A DNA stretch of 64,000 nt from Simmondsia chinensis. Its lineage: Eukaryota; Streptophyta; Magnoliopsida; Caryophyllales; Simmondsiaceae. The position numbers and the translations under genes are program-made. The DNA lies in contig JAGTTD010000011.1 in the NCBI GenBank assembly GCA_018398585.1, positions 5,579,001 to 5,643,000 of the forward strand, in the 5' to 3' direction. The stretch's first letter is position 1, and each line of letters begins with the position of its first letter. Shown piece by piece: positions 44,741 through 57,928 of this stretch. The notes beneath the pieces are model-generated. The model was not told where the DNA came from and searched no databases. It saw only the letters and a program-made list of their open reading frames with translations.

Positions 44741-47700
44741 TTAAGAGGCTAATACTCTTGGAGCTAAGGATGAAATCTCAAAACACCCCTTATTTTCACA
44801 ACTCAAGGGACACGTTATTCTTTAGACTTATAGGGTGCCTCTTGGCGCCTAATAAAGTCTACTACTATTTTATGAGACATGCGCAAACTAGAAGGCATGC
44901 TCATTAACAAGCGCATAATTGCATTCTTATTAACAGTTTTATACACCCGAACTGAAAGTCCACTCGAGTTGCCTCTCGGCAACTACGGAATTTACCGTTC
45001 ATCAAGGACAGTTGGCAACGATATACATGTGGCGACTATTAACCTAATTGTGTTACAACCTAGTCCCTAAACTGGGGGTTGAGGGCTTAACGCTTTTTAT
45101 ATGACTTATGTGAATTGCGTCCCCAATGTGATTTACGCTCTTGACATAATTTGCGTGATTGACGTCCCTTATGTTTCACCTAGCTCCTTGTTGGGGGATA
45201 GGGTTTTGATGTTTCTTATATGGTAAGCTAGGGCTTTGACGTCCCCTATATGGTTTGTGTTAACGCAGCCCAGAATAGAGACTGGGAACTGGAATTGTCA
45301 TACGTGGTTAGCCTTCACCTAACATGGAGGCTCGCAGGTGGTTAGCTTTCGTCTAACGTGAGATGTAATGGTCTTCGGTAACCCTTCTGTTTCAACAATG
45401 TATCTCAACTTCTAGGAACCCCTCTCGGTGGGCTGACACACCCGCCAGACGCCATCACTTATGTCAGACCTCACCGACACCCCTTTGAGTCTCAACCCTG
45501 CGTCTCGACTACCCGGGACATTCCCTTAGGAGCAGACTGACATAGTCCTGCTCCAGAGCAACATGCAAGGGCCACAAAGTCCCTTAGGTGCACCTCATGT
45601 GCGAGGCCGATGTCCTCATGAGAAACTCACACGATCCCACACAAGTAGCACGCCATTTACTCGAGAGGGCAACCATCTCATAGCATGCATCGAACTTGGG
45701 TGCCCATTGACAAATGACCAACGACCCCTACCTTTACCTTTAGACACAAAGCTGCCACATCCGTGCCATCAAGCCACAAGACCAGTAAACAGGGCTGGTG
45801 CACACCGCCGCTTACAAGAGGGCTCGAGCACCACAGGTGCTCTTACCGATTGAAGGTTGAATCCTACAAGTTGGAACGCTTTGACATTGCGTCGCGCAGC
45901 TTAGACGGGGGACCAAGTCTTCCTTGGGCGAATTACTCGCACTGTCGGCCCTCGGCCCACCACAGTGTCTATAGAGTGTCCTACTCATGTGGAGGCCTCA
46001 TGCTGCCCTCATAGCTGCACTAAGGCTCGCTCCCATTACTGGGGTAAATCATTTAGCACCACTATTCAGGGTCAGGGCACTTGTTGCCCCGAACCCAACT
46101 TCAACGACCCGTGTCTTTCTTAACCGAGGACTAGGAGCTTATGGCTTATCTTTTCACGATATGCTCCGCCCCAGTTGACAATTAGGGGCTGCCATTAAGC
46201 ACTAAGCTAGAGGCTCTTATCTAACGGCAAGAACTTAAGTTAACTTGATAGATGTACAAGTTAACAAGGATTAACCGCAACTGCCCGGAAGTGCGAATAA
46301 AAAGAACTAGGATTAAAACAAGAAGCTAAACATAACAGGGGCATCAAACAGGGAGCTCCCCCAAATAAAGATATTACCGCCCTCGGATTGGGCATGTATT
46401 CCCAGAAGGGGCGCCAATGATAACGCACGAGGTTAAATTCACCAATAAAAACGTCTTGGGCCAACTAACCTAGCTGAGATATCGTCGACAAGCGTGGTAG
46501 GGGATGCGCTGGTAAAGACGTTACCATCAACGCCCCAAGACTTAAGGTACCACCAACAAAGTTAGCAAAAACTCTTTGGGAGCATCACTATCCACCTTTT
46601 TACCTGAGAAAAAAGAAATTACCAGTAGATAAACCACTGCCAACCAATGATATCATAAACTATCATGGGTAGCCTACGAACAACGCTAAAATAAGCCAAC
46701 TTAAAAACTACCACCGATAATACTGGCAAAGGTCTCTTCAAAGACACAAGATTATTAGCAAGGGTAGTTGGGTGCCACCGGCCCGCGCCACCCACAAGCT
46801 TGAATTAATAACGAGCTGAGTTCAAACTCAAAGTATCTAGGTTTGCTAAGCTTCCAGTTGAGCTCAACCCATGTTGGTTATTGACAAGCCGAGCCTTGGG
46901 CCTGATGCGATTTGGTTCAACTCAGCCCATATACACTCCTAATTCAGCAAGTTTAGTTTGCTAATCTAGTGGGATTTGAATTTAGCTGAATAAAAAGATT
47001 AAACCCTTGGTACAATTACATTTCTTGCATGATTCTTGGCACCGGTCATCATTTCAACTGTTAGTGTATAGAACTTATTTATTTTGAGTGATGTATAGCT
47101 TCATGTAGTTGTTACATGATGATGAACTCATAAAGAAATTGATAAAATAAAACTACGGTGTAATACAATTCAAGTTATATTTGAAGATGTATATCTTGGC
47201 TAGGGATTTGAGGAAACATACCACGTTTTTGTTTATAATCATTGCGGAGGACATCATTCGGCTTCTAAAATATGGCTGCATATGTTTGTAATCGTAATCG
47301 AAATTAAAATATTTCTTGGAACACCAGGCATTGTTTTTATGTATAAAACACAGTGCAGGATTTCGACGAAGGTCTTCTGGTGGTGAAACACTAAACCAGC
47401 AACTAAAGCCTTTTATTAAGTTACGCTTAAATAGGAATAATCCTTGAATCTAAAACCATTACGGACTAGTTGCAGTCGATTTCTATCTTTGCTCTTTGAT
47501 TAGAGCTTAATTATCCTCATCTCTCTCTCTGGTTCATATCTAGACTGAAGAGCATTTTTAATTATTATAATTCAAAAACTTCAATAAGATTGCAAATGTT
47601 GGTGCGAAATCAAACCACTAATATTGTTTGGTGTTGACCTTGATCTAAAATTCGAATTAATAGGTCTGAAGCTCGAATAAATTCTGTCAGGATCCATCGG

Positions 47701-48280
47701 ACTACGCCAATTTGATCCTAATAAAACCAAGCCTAACCTGTTCAACCACCACCAAAAACAAGCATTTTCAAGCTTAGCCCCTTCAAGCAAGTTTGGATGT
47801 GACTAAGTTTAACCATGTTTAGCTAGGTTTTAGCATGTTTTCGTACATATGGCTGAACTCACACGTGTAGCTATTAATCTATGAGGCAACACCTTGTTGA
47901 AATGAATGATTTCAATAGCAAACAGGAAAAATAAAATCTAACGTGTCCTTGGTGCGAGTTTCGTTATAAACTTCGCCGTTGAAAAGATCATAGGATTTCA
48001 GACATATGGTTAGCATTGGCCCAAGCAAACTCATATGTTGAGCAAAACGGCGGCCACTTGAGCAAAGAAAGCCACTCAGCAATCACATCCACACATATGC
48101 TGGAATTCGTCGCTTCACGCTGTAGACCTAGAGTCATAAACAAACCCATGGCAAGGTGTGTACCTAGTACCACCATATTCGAGCCGGCAACGACCAGTTG
48201 AGCCATAAGCCCTCGTCAGGCAGACGTGTTTACCTATACACGTTATGTTTAGCCTAGTCCCTAGCAAGGAGCTGGAGACT
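44741..48280. other. LARD interior, unclassified; diverged repeat of the 43.7 kb block at 46.35-46.8 kb
   Basis: 46350-46800 repeats 43735-44340 in order (gcgccaatgataacgc, aagacttr, ccaacaaagtt, aagaaattrcyas) at low identity. 45060-45250 and 48240-48340 share tttatgtgaattrygt/cccttatgt blocks. 45400-46200 is a GC-richer anonymous stretch. 46800-46930 is GAGCTC-type repeat. Confidence 0.35.
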
Positions 48281-48339
48281 TAACGTTCTTTATGTGAATT
48301 ATGTTCCTTATGTGATTGACATTCCTTATATGATCTGTG

Positions 48340-49640
48340 TTATACCCAGCCTTTACCGGCTGGGGGCATTTAGTTGCTTTACCTAAACTGTTTATTTTAG
48401 TTTGAATGGTTTTTTTTATTAACCCACTCTTTACCGGCTGGGGGCTTTTAGTTGCATTATATAAATTGTTCATTTTTGTTTGAATGATTCGTTTTATTAA
48501 CCCAGCCTTTACCGACTGGGGGCTTTTAGTTGCGTTATATAAATTGTTCATTTTTGTTTGAATAGTTTATTTTATTAACCCAGCCTTTACCGGCTGGGGG
48601 CTTTTAGTTGCGTTATATAAATTGTTCATTTTTGTTTGAATGGTTTATTTTATTAATCCAGCCTTTACCGGCTGGGGGCTTTTAGTTGCGTTATATAAAT
48701 TGTTCATTTTTGTTTGAATGGTTTGTTTTATTAACCCAGCCTTTACCTGCTGGGGGCTTTTAGTTGCGTTATATAAATTGTTCATTTTAGTTTGAATGGT
48801 TTGTTTTATTAATCAAGCCTTTACCGGTTGGGGCCTTTTAGTTGCTTTACCCAAATTGTTTATTTTTGTTTGAATGGTTTGTTTTGTTAACCCAGCCTTT
48901 ACCGGCTGGGGGCTTTTAGTTGCTTTACCTAAACTGTTTATTTTAGTTTAAATGGTTTGTTTTATTAACCCATCCTTTACCGGCTGGGGGTTTTTAGTTG
49001 CGTTATATAAATTGTTTATTTTTGTTTGAATGGTTTGTTTTATTAACCCAGCCTTTACCGGCTGGGGGCTTTTAGTTGCGTTATATAAATTGTTCATTTT
49101 TGTTTGAATGATTTGTTTTATTAACCCAGCTTTACCGGCTGGGAGCTTTTAGTTGCGTTATATAAATTGTTCATTGTTGTTTGAATGGTTTGTTTTATTA
49201 ACCCAGCCTTTACCGGCTGGGGGCTTTTAGTTGCGTTATATAAATTGTTCATTTTTGTTTGAATGGTTTGTTTTATTAACCCAGCCTTTATCTACTGGGG
49301 CTTTTAGTTGCCTTATATAAATTGTTCATTTTAGTTTGAATGGTTTGTTTTATTAACCCAGCCTTTACCGGCTGGGGCCTTTTAGTTACTTTACCCAAAT
49401 TGTTTATTTTTGTTTGAATGGTTTGTTTTGTTAACCCAGCCTTTACCGGCTGGGGCCTTTTAGTTGCTTTACCCAAATTGTTTATTTTTATTTGAATGGT
49501 TTGTTTTGTTAACCCAGCCTTTACCGGCTGGGGGCTTTTAGTTGCTTACCTAAATTATTTATTTTAGTTTGAATGGTTTGTTTTATTAACCCAGCCTTTA
49601 CCGGCTGGGGACTTTTGGTTATGTTATATAAGTTGCTCAT
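48340..49640. repeat. Tandem array, about 17 copies of a 78-bp unit with a hairpin
   Basis: The unit contains CCAGCCTTTACCGGCTGGGGGC followed in most copies by ttttagttgcgttatataaa. CCAGCC/GGCTGG forms a perfect 6-bp stem with a TTTACC loop, conserved in most copies. It is part of the LARD interior, just before the 62-bp array. Confidence 0.9.
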
Positions 49641-49821
49641 TTTAATTTGAATGATTTCTTTACTCACCTCTACCCGTTAGGAAAATTTCTACTGAGTTAA
49701 ACCTCCACCAATTAGAAAGTTCACGTGAGGTCACCAGTAATATGGCTTAAACCAGTCTTTACTTGCAAAATGACTGACAGTTGCAGTTTGCTCTCAGCCA
49801 TATTAAGAGCATAAAGCCATA

Positions 49822-49885
49822 ACCGGCGGTACACTCTCACCAGCTGAGAGTCCGCGTTTGTGTAAGTCCCACCTAACATCGGGAC
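49822..49885. repeat. 62-bp array, left copy, cut off by the hAT insertion
   Basis: One unit (ggcggtacactctcaccagc, tgagagtccgcgtttgtgta, cacctaacatcgggac) ends at the hAT target duplication. The array resumes at 56987. Confidence 0.85.
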
Positions 49886-50654
49886 TAGGGATGGCAATGG
49901 GGCGGGGGGGGTATGGGGGGCGCCTCCTCCATACCCGTACCCACTATCCAAATCCTATACCCGTACACGCTCCATTACCCGCCACGAGTATGAAGTGGGT
50001 ACCCGTACCCGCCCCGGCGGGTACAAACCCATACCCACACCCGTCCCATTACCCACGGGTACCCAACGGGTACCCATTCCCCGCCCCTACCCGCCTTGTT
50101 ACCTATCTATGTCCAGCTTATTAACCATAAAATTTTTTTCTTTTTCCCTTCAATAATAATCATAAATTCATACTTACAAATTACATAAGAACTATATTTT
50201 ATATAAAATAGTACAACTTCAACCCGCATGTAGCATAAAGCAACTCTATACAAAGGGCGTCAATACAATTGAGCTCAAAAAAATAAAACCACATTAATCT
50301 ATCCCAAATTTGCACCAAGTCTCGCAAATATATGATCCAAAAGAACCGGAAAAGCATGAAGAAAAGTCCATATGATCTCTCTTGAAGAAATCACAAAAAT
50401 TAAAATTGATTACACAATAAAAATTCCTAGAATACCACATATATATTACCAATTACACCTATAGCCACACATGCACTAAATAAATCTCCAATCAATCATT
50501 TCCTGTTCCATCTTCGGATTCATCATCTAATTTCATTTCATCATCATTTGCATACAACATCTGTCTTGATGTAATAGAACTTGCATAGTTATAAGACTAC
50601 TAAATAAACCTAAATTAAAATAATAATACATGCTTGAATTCAAGAGGAATAAAT

Positions 50655-52857
50655 TTAAAAACCTTTAGTTTTGGCCCATATCCAACTCTGACTGCACATA
50701 AGAGCTTCTAAATTCTCTAGATGAAGTCTACTACGATATGGACTTAAGACTCGCCCACTTGTACTAAAAGCAGACTCCGAAGGAACTGTTGATATTAGAA
50801 TACACAAAATATCTCTGGCAATCATTTGAAGTGTAGGATATTTCGATCCGTTTGCCTTCCACCAATTCAAAATGTCAACATCCTCAACAATTGGCATAGT
50901 TTCATCTTCTAAGTAGCGATCCAACTCCGATTTAGCCATTATATGGTTTTGCTCCATCTCTCTTGCGAATTCACTCATCATTCCTTTGTTAAGTTGGCTA
51001 CCACTAGGTATATGTGAATGTGAGGATGCAACATGGAACCCTTGTGCACTAGAATGCTTCAATTCGTATTCTTTTAGTAACTCATCTAAAAGCCTTCTAA
51101 TTATATTCATTTCATTTTCGGCTTCACTGTTAGAATAAATCTTTCGGAAAAAGAATCAAAAAAGTGCTATTTTATACCTTGGGTCAAGAATTGTAGCCAC
51201 ACTCAGAAGCCCGTTGACATGTGACCAATATTTGTTGTATTTCTCCAACATATTTGTAGCCATTCTCCTTATAATCTCATCTGAGCTGGATAACCAATTT
51301 GATACTTCGATACGAATCTCGCAAATTTTTGGGAAATAAATGTTTGATGTGGGATACCTAAAGGAAAAAAATTAATTAACAGATAAATAAAGTGCATTAC
51401 ATAAAAAGGCATGCATTTGAACTAAAAAAATGTTATTAACAATATCAAAATTCATACCTAGAAGCAGAAAATTCATCAGTAGCATTGTTAAACAATCGTA
51501 GTTTTTCACATATTTTTTCCACCCATTCCCATTCATTCTCTGATGGAGCGCACTTAAACAAAGCCTCTCGAGTTTTCAACCTGAAAAAAACATCTCGGTA
51601 ACTCAAGGCGATTCGCAGCATATCATATGTCGAATTCCATCGCGTCTTGCAGTCAAAAATCAATGCTTTCAATGGACCCTTAATGCCAATTTGCTTTGCA
51701 CATTCTTCAAAATTTTTGAGCTTTTTTATCCGACACGGTCCAAAATGAGATACTGTCTCGGACCTTCTCTATGCCTTCCGTAATTACTGACAAGCCATCT
51801 TGAACAATCAAATTTAGTATATGGGCACAACATCGCATATGAATGAATTGTCCACCTAATATGAGAGATCGAAAGTCCAACCTATCCAACAATATATCCA
51901 TCACCGCATCATTGGTGGTACAATTATCCACAGTGACGGCCGATAATCGGCGATTGACATTCCAAGAATAGAAACATTCCATATGATATTCAGAAATTAC
52001 TTCCTTGTTATGTGGAGCCGGAACATATACAAACCTGCATAAAAAACATAAGATTTGTAAAAGGAACACCATCACTTCTATCCATGTGAGTAAATATATA
52101 ACAAATTATAAGTTTAAATAAGACTTGTATCACAAACCTAATTATTCGACTTTGTAACTCCCAAGAATTATCAATGAAATGTGCCGTGATAGCCATGTAT
52201 CCTTTTCTTTGGTTGTTAGCTGACCACATATCAGTAGTTATGGCAACTCTACCCTTACTTTTTTCCAGCAACTTCAATATCTTCTCCTTCTCAATTTCAT
52301 ACTTTGCAAATATATCCTTTTTGACTGTGTTGCGGCTTGGTACTTTAAATCCAGGCTGAAGTGTCCTGGAGTATTTTCAAAAGCCCCAATGTTCATCCAT
52401 ATTAAATGGATATTCATGCAAAATGATCATTTCAGCAAGATCTCTCCTCCCATCTTCTTGATGAAACTCATATGGTGTTAACGTCACTGTTTGTGTTTCA
52501 GCATCAGGCATTACTTGTTTTCCAAACAATCTTGATTGACAAATATCTTGACATTTCTTTTTTACATAGCATCGGACATGTTCTTTCAAATGGGATGTGC
52601 CTGATTTAGCGTTTGCTGAGAGCATCTTCTTACAATAGAGACATTCGACTTTAAAAGCATCACCGTCTCGTTTCCTCTTAAAATGATTCCATACTTCTGA
52701 TCTATGCCTATTTGTAAGAGGCACATCCATGGGATCTTACGATTCAGCCTCAACTGGGGCACTGTCAGTAGGGGATGATGAGATATTAGCGCAACTAGCA
52801 GATATTGTTGGAGGAGCACCGGAGCTAGCTGTAACTCCTTCATTTCCGTTTGGCATT
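50655..52857 (-). pseudogene. hAT transposase (BED zinc finger, RICESLEEPER/DAYSLEEPER-like), inactivated
   Basis: Start at 52857 (MPNGNEGVTASS). BED zinc finger VWNHFKRKRDGDAFKVECLY with CxxC...HLKEH at about 52690-52570. Catalytic-core blocks are AITTDMWSANNQRKGYMAIT, VTVDNCTTNDAVMD and MRCCAHILNLIVQDGL. The C-terminal dimerisation region reads WWKANGSKYPTLQMIARDIL, VPSESAFSTSGRVLSPYRS and LMCSQSW, near 50855-50670. Two short introns are inferred (52137-52035 and 51457-51358), both in phase. Lesions: TAA at 52739-52737, TGA at 52379-52377 (HWGF-stop), a +1 T near 51713 (AQKF|EECAK), TGA at 51158-51156. It would cut and paste the element, but cannot make a whole protein. Confidence 0.9.
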
Positions 52858-53253
52858 TTTTACCTGAAAAATATATATATACACGCAAATCTTAGTGGAT
52901 GCTATGCAATACATTAATACTAATATATTGCTAATATTACAATATGCATAAAATATGTATAAATTACTTTCTTATCTAAAAATGAAGTTTCATCTTTTTT
53001 TTTTTTTTTTATAATTTGAATGTTATGATAATAGTAGAACTAGCTTTGACGTTAACATTTTTTCAAAGTTTTTTAATTTATTACTCATATATTGTATACA
53101 TACATACAATAATAATTATTTTTTTCATTTTGTATAAATATGGACCCTGCTTCATTTTATTTCTAGATTCACCATTGTTAATGCCATTTTACTAGTTAAG
53201 TGCTATTGTTAACTAGGATTTGGCCTACATGTAAAAGACAATAGATTGTCTTC

Positions 53254-53930
53254 AACCATTCCCAAATGGGACTTTTTATCCAAAGTTACAAGCTTGAAAT
53301 TAGTTATATCAATTCACCATTATAGACATATGATAGAATAGAAAATTAAAAAAAATCACAATAAAACAAAAATATAAATGGACCAACTATATCATATTTG
53401 ATGTACAAAAATATATATTATATTTTATTTATTCAAAATGTTATGTTGAAACTAATAAAATCATATGTTCAAACTTTATACGGTGACCTTGTCATATAAC
53501 GATTTTCTTTCGCTATGTTAAAACTAATAAAATCATATGAATAAAGAACAATATAGTAGTATATTAGTAATATGTATAGTTGAATAAAATATTATTTTAG
53601 AAATATGATATACCAATAAACTAAAGATTGAGGAAGAACAAAAATAAAATAGACATAATATGTCATATTTTAAAGGACAAAATTCTTGCTCTTTTTTCCG
53701 ATAAATAGCAAAAAATCGCATTACAAATATCCGACATCTTGCAAAAGTGAAATTCGAACCAGAAAAGTAGAGCCAACATATATTAAAAAGAGCAAACACA
53801 AAGATAAAAAATGAAAGACAACAAGAAGCAAAAACAAACAACAAAATTACTACCCCACTCATAGGCCCAAACCCAACAAAAACATCCCACAAAGTAACAA
53901 AATAAAATTCTTGCACTTACTTGGATAGTT
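53254..53930. repeat. Internal direct repeat of the hAT element, copy 1
   Basis: 677 bp, about 97% identical to 54546-55220 by eye, lying upstream of the transposase start. AT-rich. The hydrophobic minus-strand frame across it is not convincing as a gene. Confidence 0.85.
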
Positions 53931-54545
53931 AAAAACTCTAATCTTTAATTTCTGCGCTTTGATTGATAGTTGGTAAGAAAATAAAAACTTCTAATTTAAT
54001 CTATAAAAGTTTTGATTTTGAAATTGGGAAGTTTTGATTTTTATTTTTAGGATTTGAGTTTTGAAGTAAAAATGAAAATTAGAAATATGAAAAGAGAGTG
54101 ATGATGAAAATGGCATTGAAAAAGCAATAAGAAGAAAAAAAGTGACGGCTTAGACCTTGGTCATTGGAAACATAAAAAATTTTGAATAAATTATTATTTT
54201 ATTAAAAATATGAATATTAGGTGTGTATAGTATATTAATTATATATAATATATATTTAAGTATTACTAAAATAATTATTTATTATTAATTTATATTGTTT
54301 AATTATATTTTAAATACTTTGAATTAATTAAATACATTTTATTCAGAATTTGTTAAGATTTGAATTTTAAGTTACCTAACAATTAAAGTTTTAAACTATA
54401 GAATACCTCATTATATATTCTTTAAATATTAAGTTATGTGGGTAATAAATACTCCTCAAAACATTTAGGATTATGTTTTAGTTTGGCGTATGATAGAATA
54501 TGATAGAATAGAAAATTAAAAAAAAATCACAATAAATACTCCTCA

Positions 54546-55220
54546 AACCATTCCCAAATGGGACTTTTTATCCAAAGTTACAAGCTTGAAATTAGTTATA
54601 TCAATTCACCATTATAGACATATGATAGAATAGAAAATTAAAAAAAATCACAATAAAACAAAAATATAAATGGACCAACTATATCATATTTGATGTACAA
54701 AAATATATATTATATTTTATTTATTCAAGATGTTATGTTAAAACTAATAAAATCATATGTTCAAACTTTATACGGTGATCTTGTCATATAAGGATTTTCT
54801 TTCACTATGTTAAAACTAATAAAATCATATGAATAAAGAACAATATAGTAGTATATTAGTAATATGTATAGTTGAATAAATATTATTTTAGAAATATGAT
54901 ATACCAATAAACTAAAGATTGAGGAAGATAAAAAATAAAATAGACATAATATATCATATTTTAAAGGACAAAATTCTTGCACTTTTTTCCGATAAATAGC
55001 AAAAATCGCATTATAAAAATCCGACATCTTGCAAAAGTAAAATTCGAACCACAAAAGTGAAGCCAACATATATTAAAAAGAGCAAACACAAAGATAAAAA
55101 ATGAAAGACAACAAGAAGCAAAAACAAACAACAAAATTACTACCCCATTCATAGGCTCAAACCCAACAAAAACATCCCACAAAGTAACAAAATAAAATTC
55201 TTGCACTTACTTGGATAGTT
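54546..55220. repeat. Internal direct repeat of the hAT element, copy 2
   Basis: 675 bp. A short third trace of the same sequence (atgatagaatagaaaatt, tcacaataaa) lies at 54487-54540. The remaining hAT DNA, 55221-56750, is AT-rich with no gene. Confidence 0.85.
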
Positions 55221-56986
55221 GACGCAAAAAACTTATACATGACTCAAAAAACTTATACATGACTCAAACATGATCCGACTTTAATTCTATAATGTACAAA
55301 ACTGACTAATCCAAAATTCGATATGAGTTGAGTGTAACATAATAAAATTGTATTTAATTGAATAATAATATCATAAGGTTACAGCATTACTATATATAGA
55401 AAGTATAATAATGGGAAAAAGACTAAAGTAACCGTAACTACATAATACAAATATAAATCTAGGTATAGAAGCAGAATATGAGTCATAATCAGTAACTATA
55501 TATATATATATAGTGTACAATAGTGATCTATCTATTTTTCAAATAAAAACCTCATTGACAATTATATTAACATATCTATATTACTCCAATATCTACAAAT
55601 ATGCAAGAGCATACAAAATATAGTAAATAAATAGTCATACGAATTACAAAAAACAATATATGATGGTACTATATTATCGATGTCATATATAGGATAGAAA
55701 TTGTGCGTGTAAAATGGTGACATAATTGAAGCCTCTTAATAGTTTGAGTAAATAACTATAAACTCATGATTAACAAACTCGAGAATTGTTTTCTATCCGA
55801 TAACATGATATGTACTTGAAATTAACAAATGAGGGAGGAAGTTAGTAAGTTTATCACACACAATTACAAGTACAATAATTTTTATCCGTCTCTTTGACAT
55901 AATTAAGAGGAAAAAATGTTATCTATACTTGATACAATCTTAAATATCAAAAAAATATTTAAAATAAATTTAAAAATAAATAATTTTATAGTTGAATGGA
56001 ATTCTTAGTAAATGTTTGAAAAAATAAAATAAAAATTAATTAAATTATATTTAAGGTACTTTCTTATATTTTATGTTCCTATCAACTTAATTCTGTGAAA
56101 TAGTAATAAAGTTATGAAAAGAGTATTTGCAAAACAAGTTATAGAAATTGATGGCATCTCAAAAGTATTTAAAAACCATGGGGCACCTATAAAATATATT
56201 AACACTGCCTCAGCTAAATAATATTATCAATACATAATTTTTTAATTTACTCATGATTATAATTATATAACATTAAAATTATTATAATTATTATTATGAT
56301 TATAATTTTTAAATTTTTTAATTTTTTATTTATATAACATTTAATATAAATTATTATATTTAAAATTATTATCATAGAGAGGAGGCATTTCCAAAACAAA
56401 AACAAAGTTCAAATTTGATGACATGGAAGCCATGTGGGTAAATATTTTTTAAAATAGGCTATTTTAGATAATATTTTTTTATTTTGAGCTATTTTGGACA
56501 ATGGCTTTCTTTTTGCTCAAAATAATAGATAAGTTTTTTTTTTTTTATTTTTCTCCCTAGTTTTCTCTCTTCTTTTTCCCCTCTTTTTATGGGTTACTCT
56601 TTTCATTGAATTCTCTATCTTATTTTTCTTACTTATGAAAACCAATCTAGTTTTCTTTTATTTTTAAAAATTAAAGTTGCATTTCTTTATAAAGGTATGT
56701 TTGATTATTTCTTGAAATTTCCAAGCTTTTGTTTGATTTTAAGGTAAACATACATGCGGGTATACGTTACGGGGCGATTTAATATGTGGTTACAAGACGG
56801 GTATATGCGGGTACGGGGCGGGTACAAGCCTATACCCGTACCCGCCCCATATCCGTGACGGGTATTGACACGTGTACCCTAGCTGTACCCGTTACCCGTC
56901 TCGCCTATACCCGTACCCGCCCCAAACGGGGCGGATACCTGCCGGTAACGGGTTTTACCCGCCCCATTGCCATCCCTAATCAGGAC

Positions 56987-57358
56987 TGGCTGTACACTCT
57001 TACCAGCTGAGAGTCCACGTTTGTGTACGTCCCACCTAACATCGGGAATGGCGGTACACTCTCACCAACTGAGAGTCCGCGTTTGTATATACCCCACCTA
57101 ACCTTGGGACTGGCGGTACACTCTCACCAGCTGAGAGTCCGCGTTTGTATGTACCCCTCCTAACATCGGGACTGGCGGTACACTCTCACCGGCTGAGAGT
57201 CCGCGTTTGTATGTACCCCACCTAACAATGGGATGGGCGGTGCACTCTCACCAGCTGAAAGTCCGCGTTTGTATGTACCCCACCTAACATCGGGATGGGC
57301 AGTAAACTCTCACCGGCTTGAGAGCCCGCAGTTGTGTGCCCCACCTAACATCGAGGTT
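56987..57358. repeat. 62-bp array, six copies right of the hAT insertion
   Basis: Unit ggcggtacac + CTCTCACCAGCTGAGAG + tccgcgtttgtatgtacccc + acctaacatcgggact. CTCTCA/TGAGAG forms a 6-bp stem around CCAGC. Confidence 0.9.
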
Positions 57359-57359
57359 G

Positions 57360-57640
57360 ATGATGTGCAGTCAAGCCGTAAGCCCTTCTTAGGCCAGTAA
57401 GACACAGTTAAGCTATAAGCCCTTCTCAGGCAAGCAACGCTTAGACGTAGCCATAAGCCCTTTTATGGCAGGCAAAATCTATTTAAACCATAAGCCCTTC
57501 TCAGGCAGGTAAGCCACAGTTACGCTATAAGCCCTTCCTAGGCAAGCAGTACTCAGACATAACCGTGAGCCCTTCCCAAGCAAATAAAACGTATTTGAAC
57601 CATAAACGCCTCTTTGGCAGGCGATTTGCGCTCCAACCGG
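57360..57640. repeat. Array of taagcccttctcaggca units
   Basis: About seven copies spaced 35-46 bp, in a larger period of about 112 bp (cacagttaagc at 57403 and cacagttacgc at 57515). An isolated copy is at 48208-48230, left of the 78-bp array. Confidence 0.75.
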
Positions 57641-57928
57641 TATCTACGCGCGAACTACGCATTAACCGATATTAAAAACATTCATAATACACTCCGACCC
57701 AGCCTGCGACTGGGGGCTAGGAGTTAGAAATATTCGCAATACATTCCAGTCCAGTCTACGGCTGGGGGCTAAGGATTAGAAATACTCACAGTCTACCTCA
57801 TCTCGGCTTACAAGTGAGAATCTGGAGACTAAATATGCAGTCACTCGAAACTTGGCCCAACGGCCAAAACTTGAAAAAAATCTTAAAGTTGACCATTCCA
57901 AATGACCGCTCTAAGAAATTAAGTAGAA

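Larger units (their letters stand above)
49886..56978 (-). mobile_element. hAT DNA transposon nested in the LARD-like element
   Basis: Terminal inverted repeats are TAGGGATGGCAATGGGGCGG (left) and the complement CCGCCCCATTGCCATCCCTA (right, ending 56978). The 8-bp target duplication is ATCGGGAC (49878-49885) and ATCAGGAC (56979-56986), one mismatch. Subterminal regions (49900-50110 and 56755-56970) are packed with gggtaccc/acccgtaccc motifs, typical of transposase-binding arrays. 7.1 kb long, with a minus-strand transposase relic and a 0.68-kb internal direct duplication. Confidence 0.93.

Noticed and set aside
45563..46178. GC-richer stretch with several open frames inside the large element
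   Set aside because: Frames are short and overlapping, with no retroelement or host motif. Possible rRNA-like or organellar origin was considered, but no match could be recognised.
48340..49640. CRISPR-like regular repeats
   Set aside because: The units are contiguous 78-bp tandem copies without unique spacers, in a plant retroelement.
53533..53916. Hydrophobic 127-residue minus-strand frame (and its copy at 54961-55206) that looks like a membrane protein
   Set aside because: It arises from AT-rich DNA duplicated inside the hAT element. Poly-F/I/L composition is expected from such sequence, and one copy is broken.
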